38,111 nucleotides of DNA from the NCBI GenBank assembly GCA_902794405.1, contig CADBHI010000045.1:1-38111 (forward strand), written 5' to 3'. Of this stretch, positions 9,701-17,816 are shown piece by piece (position 1 is the stretch's first letter; each line of letters opens with the position of its first letter). Source of the DNA: an uncultured Prevotellaceae bacterium. GTDB taxonomy: Bacteria; Bacteroidota; Bacteroidia; Bacteroidales; Bacteroidaceae. Position numbers and translations under genes: made by a program. The notes under the pieces were generated by a model. It had not been told where the DNA came from, did no database searches, and worked only from the letters and a program-made list of their open reading frames with translations.

Positions 9701-12700
9701 GCAGTTTGGCATGAACAATGTCTTCGACTTCGAGACCGGTAAGGTTGGCGGCTGGGGCATCTCCATGAAGGAACTGAAGCTCGACGTGCTGCAGAACTCA
9801 TTCCAGAAATGCTACTTCACTGGCGACATCAAGACGCCGTTGGAAGGTATCGTGGCCTACACCTGCGACATCTATGCCCAAGGCAAGGATGCCGAGGGCA
9901 AACCCGACCCCAACCGCTCAGCTTATATCTTCAAGACACAGCAGGTGGAGGGCCTGAAGTTCGACTTCTGGCTTGGCGACATGAAGTTCGACAAGGACCA
10001 GACCTACTTCCTCATCGAGGCTGAGAAGGAGAAGAACAAGGATACGGAGGTTAAAGTTGAGCTGTGCATGGGTGGTGACATGTCCATCACCATTGGCCGC
10101 GACTGGCTCAAGAAGCAGGGTAAGGTAGGCAAGTTCGTCGACGCCAAGATTCCTGGCCTGAACATTGCCGGCATGCGTATCGCCAACTGCGAGCGCTGGA
10201 AGTCGCACTATACCCAGAATCAGTATGAGTCACCTAAGGACAATGGCGGCTCCAGCTTGAACGACTTCTTCGGATGGAAGTCGGAATACAACATTGCTAC
10301 CGACAAGTTCTACTTCAGTCTCGGACGCTGGTCACTCTCCACTGGTGGCAGCAGCAAGAGCTCGGCCTACGCACCGCGCAGCTCGCTCGACGACGACCAC
10401 CTGTTAGCACTGAATGACCATGGCCCATCGCCTGAACTGTTGGAGGTGAATGAGGTACAGGCCGATGATGGCAAATCTGATGCCAAACTCGGTCCGTTCG
10501 ACTTCACTCTGACCGACTTTAACTTCGACTACCGTGCAGCTCAGAAGCAGGCAGTCTTGACCGTTGGTGGTAAGGTGGCCGTCATGGGTGGCCTCATCTC
10601 AGCAGGCTGTACCCTCGACGTGCTGGCCAATGTCGACTTGCAGAAGTACGACCTGTCGTTCAATACCGTAGAGTTTAAGAAGGCTTCGTTCGACAGCGAG
10701 TTTGGCGGTGTCACCCTGAAGGGCTCACTTGAAGCTTCCGGCGGTGATGACGATGGCTACAAGGGTGAATTGGAGTTTGCCATGCCTGGCGGCTTCCTTG
10801 GCTTCAAGGCCCAAGGCGGATACTTCAAGCGCAATTCTAATACCGAGAAGTTCACATGGGGCTACTTCATGGCTACCGTGACATCATCGGCAGGCCTGCG
10901 CCTCGACCCCATTGTCATCAACAAGATCATGGGTGGTATGTTCTTCAACTGTAAGGCTCCGAAGGATGTGAAGGCCACGCCAACGGCCAGCGATGCCAAG
11001 AAGGGCGTCTACGGCGGTCGCTTAGGCTTAGGCTTCTCAACGTCGGCTGGCGACAATATGATTACTGCCGACATGGACTTGACAGTAGTCTACGATACTA
11101 AGCGCAATAAGCTGTCGTCGCTGATCATGAATGGTACACTCGATGCACTGAAAGCATCTAAGGAAGGAAAGGGCATGGTCAACGCCAAGTGCCAGTTGGC
11201 CTATGTCAACGATACCGAGAAATATATTGAAATCAATGTGACAGCCAGTGGTGGTGCATCCCTCGACCAGGCTATGCAGGACATCATGAAGGAATTCACC
11301 GGCTCTGCCATGGAAGCAGGAAAAGCTGTCACGAAGGGACTGAGTTCCCTGACCGAGGACGAAAAGGAAGGTAAGAGCACGGAGGCCAAGAAGACCGACA
11401 AGAAGGAGACCTTCAAGGCTAACTGTGGCTTCGAGGTGACATTGAACTTCAAGGTGACCATGAATACGGGCAGCCGCTCGAAGTGGCACCTCTACATCGG
11501 CGAACCGCCTTACGAGAAGCGCTGTCGCCTGACCTTGATTGACTTCCAGGCTGGTAAGAAGAGCGATGCCTTTGCTGCCTGGGCATACTTAAGTTCGAAC
11601 ATGTACCTGTGCCTGGGTAACGAACTGCCCAACAACGGTGCGCTGCCCGATCCGCCTCAGTCTGTCCTCGACTTCCTCGACGGTAAGGATGTCAACGGCG
11701 GTAACCAGAAGAAGAGTAGCGAAGCTAGATCAGCCAAGAAAGCTGCTCTCGACAAGATGAAGGGTATCATCAACAATGCAGATATCACTGGTGGCTTGAT
11801 GGTCGGTGCAGGTGCTGAAGGTGACTTCGGCGTGAATGCCGGTATCGTCTATGCCAAGGGTGCCTTCGCTTACGGTTTCGACCTCGTATTGGAGCATTTC
11901 GGTGATAATGCCAAGTGCCAGGGTGGCAGGAAGATGGGTTATCACGGTTGGTACGGTATGGGCTCGGCCTACGCCATGCTGACGGGTGACCTCGGTGTGC
12001 GCATCCGCCTGTGGTTCATCAAGAAGGACGTGTCGCTCATCAGCGTTGGTCTCGGCGCCATGCTGCAGGCAGGTCTGCCCAACCCGACGTGGGTCTATGG
12101 TAAGGTACGTGCCCGCTGCTCGCTGCTCGGCGGTATCTTCAAGTTCAACCACGCCATTGAGTTCAAGGCTGGTAACGTCTGTATGCCTGACTATGGTAAC
12201 CCGCTCGACAACCTGAAGATGTTCGCATCGGCAACGCCGGGTATCGAGAACGAGGCCAGCAAGGGCTACGCTACGCCTGTATCGCCCAACTCTGACATTA
12301 AGTTCGTAACCAACTACACCATGGACAAGCAAATCCGACTGGTGGACGAAAACAAGGCTCAGGATCAGATTCAGAACAAGGGTGCCAATGAGTCAGAAGC
12401 TCGTGCCAATTGTGAGCGTGTCTATAAGTTCCAGCTTGGCGTCCTCGACCTCTACAATGTTGACAAGGGAACCCACAAGACCATCTCTGCCTCAACCAGC
12501 AATCACACAGATTACAGCTGCTATGCCGGAGCGCTTGATCCTAATACGCGCTACAAGCTGACGCTTAACGGTTATGCCAAGGAGTGGGACAGCAAGAATA
12601 AACAGTGGGTTAATCCTGAGATTGACGGTAAGCGTCAGGAGAAGAAAGACCAGGCCGTCTATTACTTCAAGACAGGCTCGTTAGAGCCCACCATCGACGA

Positions 12701-14648
12701 CGACATTGCCCAGCGCATGCCAAATGAATACGGTCTTTTCGAGACCATCCGCTATAGCGATGCCATCCGTCCCAGCGTAGCTCTGAAGCGCCATCGCTCA
12801 GACCTCTCGAATTCGTCGAAATACGAAATCCGGTGGGAGTTATGGAATGCAGACAAACGTCTTGCCTCGCTGCCTAACCGCGTGTGGACTGGTAACAACA
12901 ACTGTTATGAGTTCTGGGAGCCTGATGGAAACTTCTCTTCATACCTGAAACCTGGAGTGAAGGGCAAGGCCTATTCCGGCAGTTGGGAAGGCGACTGGGG
13001 CTATGGCTATCAGATTAAGCTGATGCGAATCGACCGTGCCGTGGCTAACCAGAAATTCTCGAAGGTAAAGACCAAGACCGTCAAGGTCGGAAAGTCTTCT
13101 GAAAGTAGGAGAAACTCATCTCAGCCGTCGTTGTATGCGACAAGCAATTCAAGCAACAAGATGGACCAGTTCTTTGCAGAGCAGCAGAAAGATCAGGAGA
13201 ACAGCAAGAGCACCATCGATGAGAATTCGAATGAGATGTTGGCTTCCGTAAAGCAGAGCGGCCGCTACGAGCTGACTGCTATAGAATTCAACAATACCGT
13301 AAATACCGACTTCAGCACAGAAAGCAACCTAAATTACGAAATCAACAGGTATGGAAGCAACCGCTATGCAGGTAAGAGCTACTTGGGCCTTGTAGACTTC
13401 TCTAATACTGGTGCCTACACGTCGTATGTTCCCACTGACGAAAGCAATACGCTGATCGGTGGTTTGACTACCGGCGCTGACGGTGCTTACAGCAATCTCA
13501 CGTCAAAGATGAAGACGCCTTACCACATGGCAGCTTTCTATTCGAAGTATCTCGGCTTGGGTGGTGTCAACGTGAAGGACTTCTACCTCTATGATTATTG
13601 GCAGAACAACATCAAGGGCTTCAGCTTCGACTTCTGGGGTGGTGACCAACGTTCCGGACAGAATCTGGACGGTATGCTGGCAGTCAACTCCAAATCAACT
13701 CACCTGAACTCAGCTTTCTGGCGTCTGATGCCTCTACGAACCATCAGGAATATGGCCTTTACGACCTCCAACAAGAATGCTGATTATTACTATAATACCC
13801 AGTATTGCTGGGACGACTTGTGGCAGATGTTCCCAAGTCCGAATGAAAAACGTTTCTCGGGATGGAACTCTGCACCTGACGGTTGGACAACCAACGGTTT
13901 GACTGCCAACAGTATTGTCAACAGTGTGTTCTGGCGTCAATGCTTTGGTGCGCTATTGGTAGGTGATGCCATCACGGTCGACATGTTCTCGGCAGAATTG
14001 CGTGCATATACCCAGCAGCTCTACGAACAGTGGTACTGGCATTATGTATACAGAGTTCAGAACAACTTAGACCCGAATACAGGACAGGTCATCTATGATA
14101 ACAAGGGTAAACAAGTTAAATTTAAGGACAAGAATGCCAAGGCTGCTGTTAAGAATACGTTGAGAAGCTACTACAACATGTACCGCAACGTCGTGAAGAC
14201 GCAGTACCACGGTAAAAGCCATTGGGCGTACTCGTTCAACGAGAAAGGCTATTCTTACTACCTTGGCAACTATGAACTGCCGCTTAATCAGATTATACTC
14301 TGTATGTGGATGTCAGGAGACTTAGGTAAGATTCGTGGCGATAAACTCTACGGCGACCCGACCAAGAACTTTAGCAAGGGTAGTAACCCCCACCGCTTCA
14401 AGCATTGGGACGAGGCATTCCGCACCATGTACTATAACACGGCGGATGCCACCACCATGCTACGTTCATGGACGTCGTTCACATTCCTGAAGTTCATTCC
14501 TGATGCCTATAACATCAACAGTGGAACATACAGCGTCGTGGTACCGCGCCACATGAACACCCACAAATTTGTGGTCAACAATCCGTTCAGTAACCTGGTC
14601 ATTACCCGCAAGGTAAAAAATAGCATCACGGAAAGTTCGCTGAGATGA
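6783..14648 (+). CDS. Giant (~2620-aa) secreted protein with TANFOR-like N-terminus
   Basis: The signal peptide is TSIFRKAILCLTLVLGSLAALAQ. ATG 6783 or ATG 6807 are plausible starts; a TTG at 6765 overlaps the previous stop. Residues to about 330 have features resembling the TANFOR domain of Bacteroidetes surface proteins (LPPQVMLY near the start, FTIAPGQVRQLT, LPEGTYEAHL, PVTGKCQFMVCY). A Pro/Lys/Val repeat linker (7761-7842) and a strongly acidic stretch (about 7870-8010) follow. The next about 1500 residues are beta-rich, with recurring KFDFWLGDMKFDK-, GGDDDGYKGEL- and FDFTLTDFNFDYR-like strands, suggesting a long repetitive beta-structure. The last about 600 residues are Trp/Tyr/Asn-rich. 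No T9SS tail, lipobox or catalytic motif was seen. It is the core product of the six-gene operon. Function unknown; a long surface filament or toxin-like exoprotein are both open. Confidence 0.7.
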   Translation: MKTRILKDMKTSIFRKAILCLTLVLGSLAALAQEVTVTVTPIQRILPPQVMLYINDPGRYFNIQLINNSQVTQNVYLAMTVEQIHPSSGLHVAVPAKRQPQKPFTIAPGQVRQLTMVELKTMFNHVVKSEVQATPGLFESYTDGTFGLLPEGTYEAHLTAYKWDPALANPVPVSNPVTGKCQFMVCYKAQAPQFILPMATGLALRDMSVAKLSRQNPQFTWREPVLACNPAAQRYTYDIKVVELYPGQQPDDAMDHNPAIYLQRSIMTPLAMVPKSSLDRMKADKTYLAQVTARTTSGARMLNYIQIENGGKSPWRMFRVVDSEFEKPGKVVKPDKTVKPGKVVTPGQVVTPATPVGGVVANLTGDDDGKEEAAPTPGDEEKEDEEDLKEDDSEDTIDMTSGDKGDGKDSLYTFRLPIIVSPSFYDDTARKMFVDFDIDVEWKEVRFLGGSGPNKDGLIFEYAVQLFSSDSFDLEGTLKTKPIYTFTTKEQTHTIKWDDIKNKVGSGDYLVLRVQPKCLNETSIDWDDEPVNVKDFALAEHLAKTYFQCSDKVQITNTTPTSASDSELKGKTIGIGQYQLKIDEIKKVSGQDYYEGKGHIEWKPMGYTVMLAVKFDSLKINSDNIVYGGNAITYQAEAEKAESNSEVVDKLFSDWGIDNLIGDMNIPYSNEIQQGATDKVKNLAEKIDISKYYQYIKKGKSVWDQFLKGEISDLHLPVALPKDINPSPVDIQIVSMKFSPASATMNILGEFTLPESKYYENEVLILGAPRLCVSPDDLLPESGTLALLGDFTLNDPESSFKFTFKAPTSVLEPSNGCFVSWHANKFEMFDVDVDMTIPGLVKVDAAGNRTTENPILNFHASISEWEDWFAEAKMDNFEPEDLQDWTFMPGDHIVYDHSKYRNAKGVKLPAGYDKTKAGLEAKDLDAAWQGLYIKQMGVVFPKMLSIKDNDKSWNGRLKLEGDEMFFDASGCSLQFGMNNVFDFETGKVGGWGISMKELKLDVLQNSFQKCYFTGDIKTPLEGIVAYTCDIYAQGKDAEGKPDPNRSAYIFKTQQVEGLKFDFWLGDMKFDKDQTYFLIEAEKEKNKDTEVKVELCMGGDMSITIGRDWLKKQGKVGKFVDAKIPGLNIAGMRIANCERWKSHYTQNQYESPKDNGGSSLNDFFGWKSEYNIATDKFYFSLGRWSLSTGGSSKSSAYAPRSSLDDDHLLALNDHGPSPELLEVNEVQADDGKSDAKLGPFDFTLTDFNFDYRAAQKQAVLTVGGKVAVMGGLISAGCTLDVLANVDLQKYDLSFNTVEFKKASFDSEFGGVTLKGSLEASGGDDDGYKGELEFAMPGGFLGFKAQGGYFKRNSNTEKFTWGYFMATVTSSAGLRLDPIVINKIMGGMFFNCKAPKDVKATPTASDAKKGVYGGRLGLGFSTSAGDNMITADMDLTVVYDTKRNKLSSLIMNGTLDALKASKEGKGMVNAKCQLAYVNDTEKYIEINVTASGGASLDQAMQDIMKEFTGSAMEAGKAVTKGLSSLTEDEKEGKSTEAKKTDKKETFKANCGFEVTLNFKVTMNTGSRSKWHLYIGEPPYEKRCRLTLIDFQAGKKSDAFAAWAYLSSNMYLCLGNELPNNGALPDPPQSVLDFLDGKDVNGGNQKKSSEARSAKKAALDKMKGIINNADITGGLMVGAGAEGDFGVNAGIVYAKGAFAYGFDLVLEHFGDNAKCQGGRKMGYHGWYGMGSAYAMLTGDLGVRIRLWFIKKDVSLISVGLGAMLQAGLPNPTWVYGKVRARCSLLGGIFKFNHAIEFKAGNVCMPDYGNPLDNLKMFASATPGIENEASKGYATPVSPNSDIKFVTNYTMDKQIRLVDENKAQDQIQNKGANESEARANCERVYKFQLGVLDLYNVDKGTHKTISASTSNHTDYSCYAGALDPNTRYKLTLNGYAKEWDSKNKQWVNPEIDGKRQEKKDQAVYYFKTGSLEPTIDDDIAQRMPNEYGLFETIRYSDAIRPSVALKRHRSDLSNSSKYEIRWELWNADKRLASLPNRVWTGNNNCYEFWEPDGNFSSYLKPGVKGKAYSGSWEGDWGYGYQIKLMRIDRAVANQKFSKVKTKTVKVGKSSESRRNSSQPSLYATSNSSNKMDQFFAEQQKDQENSKSTIDENSNEMLASVKQSGRYELTAIEFNNTVNTDFSTESNLNYEINRYGSNRYAGKSYLGLVDFSNTGAYTSYVPTDESNTLIGGLTTGADGAYSNLTSKMKTPYHMAAFYSKYLGLGGVNVKDFYLYDYWQNNIKGFSFDFWGGDQRSGQNLDGMLAVNSKSTHLNSAFWRLMPLRTIRNMAFTTSNKNADYYYNTQYCWDDLWQMFPSPNEKRFSGWNSAPDGWTTNGLTANSIVNSVFWRQCFGALLVGDAITVDMFSAELRAYTQQLYEQWYWHYVYRVQNNLDPNTGQVIYDNKGKQVKFKDKNAKAAVKNTLRSYYNMYRNVVKTQYHGKSHWAYSFNEKGYSYYLGNYELPLNQIILCMWMSGDLGKIRGDKLYGDPTKNFSKGSNPHRFKHWDEAFRTMYYNTADATTMLRSWTSFTFLKFIPDAYNINSGTYSVVVPRHMNTHKFVVNNPFSNLVITRKVKNSITESSLR
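7761..7842 (+). repeat. Tandem KPGKVV-type linker repeat inside the giant protein gene
   Basis: Four to five copies of a 6-8-codon unit reading KPGKVV / KPDKTV / TPGQVV, followed by a Glu/Asp-rich stretch. It marks a flexible linker between the N-terminal domain and the long beta-rich body. Confidence 0.7.
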
Positions 14649-14679
14649 TGATTTGAATGTCAACTGAAGTAATACAACA

Positions 14680-17010
14680 ATGATGAAAAAGAAGCTCAAC
14701 AATATGAAAAAAACAGGAAAAAGGCTGCTTTTAGCGGCTCTCATGCTGGCGGCCGCTGGCGTAGCTCAGGCTCAGACAGGAATCCCTGAACGTAGCCGGG
14801 ACGTTGATCCGTATGACTCACTCGACCGAGAGAAACTAAAGGTACCTGAGGCAGAGCATATAGAGCAGATTGACACGGCCACATTCAACAGCATCCTTCG
14901 TGACATGGCCCGTCGCGACTCCTTGGTAAAGGAAGATGGTCCGCAGCCGTACCATATCTATATGCTCGACCGCGGTTACGATGACCGTGTGGTACTGCGC
15001 TGGGCTCCCAGCGAGTATGTTCCCTGGGACATGCTGAACCACGTAGGTTATCAACTCATCCGCCTCGGCGTGGGTAACGATAAGGCTACAGCCGACACCT
15101 TGGGTATCATCAAGCCCTGGCCACTCGAGAAGTTCAAGGAGAAGTTCGCACAGGAGGACTCGTTGGCGGGTGTCGCCGTTCAGTTAATCTACGGCGGTCC
15201 GGAAACCCGTTTAGGCCAGACGCAAGCCAGCGATCCTAACAATGCCATTATGGAAGTCTACGACGAACAGCAGAGCGTGGTGGGTATGGCCATGATGGTA
15301 GCAGAACTGCGTCCCGACCTGGCCGAAGCAATGGGCCTGATGTATGTTGACCGTACGGCCGAGAAAGGCATGAGCTACAGCTACATCATTAATCCAAACG
15401 TAGCCGACTCCGTGATGTTCATCTATGGCGATGCCTCTTTTGGCACCATGCTCGGCACGTGGAAGCCACAACCGCTCAATGTCGAGATTACCGACTCCAT
15501 ACAGCCTCCGCTGACGGCTATGCTCTACTGGCCGCGTAACGATTATTCGACGTTTGACATTGAGCGTCAGGACACGGAAGGCGGCCCCTGGAAAAAACTG
15601 AACGAACGACCTTACGCCTCGCTGACGGCAATAGGCGAAAACCAGTTGCCTGACAACGGTATGAACATCTATAAGGATAATGTACCCAAGGTGGGTACCT
15701 ACCGCTATCGCATCACGGGTTATGACGCCTTTGGCGACAAGTCGCTGCCATCGCCTGTCGTAACCGTCGAGATGCCCGACATGGTGCCGCCCATGCCGCC
15801 CACGCTGAAGAACATCGTGGTGGACCATCCCGACGAGAAGCATGCGTATGCCACCATCTACTTCCATGTCGACACCGTCGAGGCTGACGTAAAGGGCTAT
15901 CTGCCCCTGTATCGCCATAACCGCGTGAAAAATGGTGCATGGCACCCGCTGACCATGAACTTCACGGCACCTGGCGACTCGGTGATGAAGGTGGATGTCT
16001 CCGGACTGCCCACAGGTCAGCTTTCCATTGCCGCCTACGACAATGCCGGCAACCAGGGTGCCTCCATCCCGCAGATGATCCTGCTGGAAGACTACTTGGC
16101 ACCCTCGGCTCCTACGGGCCTGAAAGCTAACGTGGCGCCCGACGGCTACCTGCTGCTGAGCTGGAATCCGTCACCAGAACCAGACGTGGCATTCTACGAA
16201 GTATATTCTGGCAACGGTCCCGACGAGCTGTTTGTCAACCGTTCTAACGATGAGCAGACAGACACGGTATTTGCTGACTCTCTGGCACTGGGCGTGAACC
16301 AGGCCTACATATATTATAAGGTACGCGCGGTAGACTTCTCGGGTAACTCGTCGAAGGACTCTGAGATGCTGCGTGTGGCTCGTCCCAACTATATTCCACC
16401 TTCGGTATGTCGTGTTGACTCAGTCTGGGTAACCGATGATGCTATCAACATCTGGTGGATACAGTCGAACGAGGCAGACTTGGACTATCACCGTCTGTTC
16501 CGTAAACTGCAGGGTGAAGAGCTGTGGACGCTAATGGGGGTTTATCGTGCCGACTCGCTGCGGATGAAAGGTGATCGCATACGCTTCAAGGACTCGCCGA
16601 AGCCTAACATGCGCAAGCGTTATGTCTATGCTGTGGAGACGGTGAACCTGAGCGGAGTGACCTCTGGCCTGAGCCAGACGCAGTCGATACTCTTCACAGG
16701 TCCTCGCATGGTGAACATCTCCATCAAGCTGGCGGGCAGCTACACGAAGGATGGCAACGAGACACGCCTCACCTGGGAACGTGGTCATGTGCCTGAATAT
16801 GGTCCTTGGCATTATAACATCTTCCGTAAGGGTAAGGATGACAAGGATTTCAAGTTCCTGTTGGCCGCCAAGAGCGACGAGACACAGTTCACGGACTATC
16901 TGCTACGTCCCGGTCAGGAGGCTGAGTACTATATGACGATTATGTACGACGATGGCCGCCGTTCACAGCGTTCAAACGTGGTGAAGGTGTCGGCACCGAA
17001 GGAAGATTAA
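14680..17010 (+). CDS. Secreted fibronectin type III domain protein
   Basis: 776 residues from ATG 14680; an internal ATG at 14704 also gives a good signal peptide (KKTGKRLLLAALMLAAAG, cleaved after AQAQ). The mature protein reads as consecutive FN3-like domains: one near residues 95-150 (DRVVLRWAPSEY), others near 260-370, 375-465, 472-570 (APSAPTGLKANVAPDGYLLL, LSWNPSPEPDVAFYEVY), 575-680 and 690-776 (ETRLTWERGHVPEYGPWHYN). FN3 domains are protein-protein or glycan contact modules. No sorting tail or lipobox is visible, so it may be periplasmic or bound to its operon partners. It sits 31 nt after the giant gene and 12 nt before the first lipoprotein gene, supporting one transcript. The specific role is not recognised. 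Confidence 0.75.
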   Translation: MMKKKLNNMKKTGKRLLLAALMLAAAGVAQAQTGIPERSRDVDPYDSLDREKLKVPEAEHIEQIDTATFNSILRDMARRDSLVKEDGPQPYHIYMLDRGYDDRVVLRWAPSEYVPWDMLNHVGYQLIRLGVGNDKATADTLGIIKPWPLEKFKEKFAQEDSLAGVAVQLIYGGPETRLGQTQASDPNNAIMEVYDEQQSVVGMAMMVAELRPDLAEAMGLMYVDRTAEKGMSYSYIINPNVADSVMFIYGDASFGTMLGTWKPQPLNVEITDSIQPPLTAMLYWPRNDYSTFDIERQDTEGGPWKKLNERPYASLTAIGENQLPDNGMNIYKDNVPKVGTYRYRITGYDAFGDKSLPSPVVTVEMPDMVPPMPPTLKNIVVDHPDEKHAYATIYFHVDTVEADVKGYLPLYRHNRVKNGAWHPLTMNFTAPGDSVMKVDVSGLPTGQLSIAAYDNAGNQGASIPQMILLEDYLAPSAPTGLKANVAPDGYLLLSWNPSPEPDVAFYEVYSGNGPDELFVNRSNDEQTDTVFADSLALGVNQAYIYYKVRAVDFSGNSSKDSEMLRVARPNYIPPSVCRVDSVWVTDDAINIWWIQSNEADLDYHRLFRKLQGEELWTLMGVYRADSLRMKGDRIRFKDSPKPNMRKRYVYAVETVNLSGVTSGLSQTQSILFTGPRMVNISIKLAGSYTKDGNETRLTWERGHVPEYGPWHYNIFRKGKDDKDFKFLLAAKSDETQFTDYLLRPGQEAEYYMTIMYDDGRRSQRSNVVKVSAPKED

Positions 17011-17022
17011 AGATTGAAAGAT

Positions 17023-17781
17023 ATGAAGAACTGGAAAAGCATATTTGGCTTGGCAGCCTTGACAGTAGGGTTAGCCAGCTGTGGTGAACTGTTCGAAGTA
17101 GAGGAGGTGCCCGAGCAGGCGGCTGTGGCCGACATTGCCATGGGGCGTCATACCGTCGACCTGATGGTGGGCGACAGCTATACTCTGCCCGCCACCGTCA
17201 CGCCCGACTCGCTCATCAACAGGGGCGTTTTCTGGGAGTCGTCCGACTCTTCCGTGGTACGAATCAGCGATGGAATGATTATTGCTGCGGCTGAGGGGGA
17301 AGCAACCATCAGAGTCACTACTGTCGCAGGTTTAAAAAGCGACACCTGTCGTGTCCGCGTGATTCCACGCTGGGAAATCTCACCCTACGATTTTGCACGC
17401 GACATGGTGGTGTATGCAGATGTCACCATTAATGGAAAGAAGCCCGATGAAGGGACCATCGTCGGAGCATTCTGTGGTGATGAACTACGCGGTATCGGGC
17501 AACTGAGGAATTCCAATGGCCAACAATACATTCAAATACGCGTCTACAGCCCTATCCTTTATGGTGATGATGTTTCGCAGGACGACAAGCCTGGTAGCGG
17601 AGGTGTTGTTGACGTAGAAGTGGACGAAGACGAGCCTACAGAAGAGAAGGTTATCGAAGAAATCATTTTCATGTGCTACGACCATTCACAGGCACGCCTG
17701 TTTACTTTCGCTCCGAAACTCAATTTCGATGGCGAGACTCATGGCACACTCTCCAAACTCTTTAAACTCACAGCAGAATAA
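17023..17781 (+). CDS. Lipoprotein with BIG2-type Ig-like domain
   Basis: About 252 residues from ATG 17023 (a TTG at 17014 is a weaker start). The signal peptide ends in the lipobox LASC, so Cys is lipidated and the protein is membrane anchored. Residues about 40-110 form a BIG2-like domain (HTVDLMVGDSYTLPATVTP, WESSDSSVVRIS, EGEATIRVT, TCRVRV). The C-terminal half has the sequence TIVGAFCGDELRGIGQLR followed by an acidic insert. That half resembles the module near the C-terminus of the 1563-aa protein (SVGTFVGDECRGKGS), so the two may share a binding fold. It lies 12 nt after the FN3 gene and 35 nt before the next lipoprotein gene. Confidence 0.75.
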   Translation: MKNWKSIFGLAALTVGLASCGELFEVEEVPEQAAVADIAMGRHTVDLMVGDSYTLPATVTPDSLINRGVFWESSDSSVVRISDGMIIAAAEGEATIRVTTVAGLKSDTCRVRVIPRWEISPYDFARDMVVYADVTINGKKPDEGTIVGAFCGDELRGIGQLRNSNGQQYIQIRVYSPILYGDDVSQDDKPGSGGVVDVEVDEDEPTEEKVIEEIIFMCYDHSQARLFTFAPKLNFDGETHGTLSKLFKLTAE

Positions 17782-17816
17782 GACAACGATAATTCACTGA
17801 CAAATACTATAAGGAT

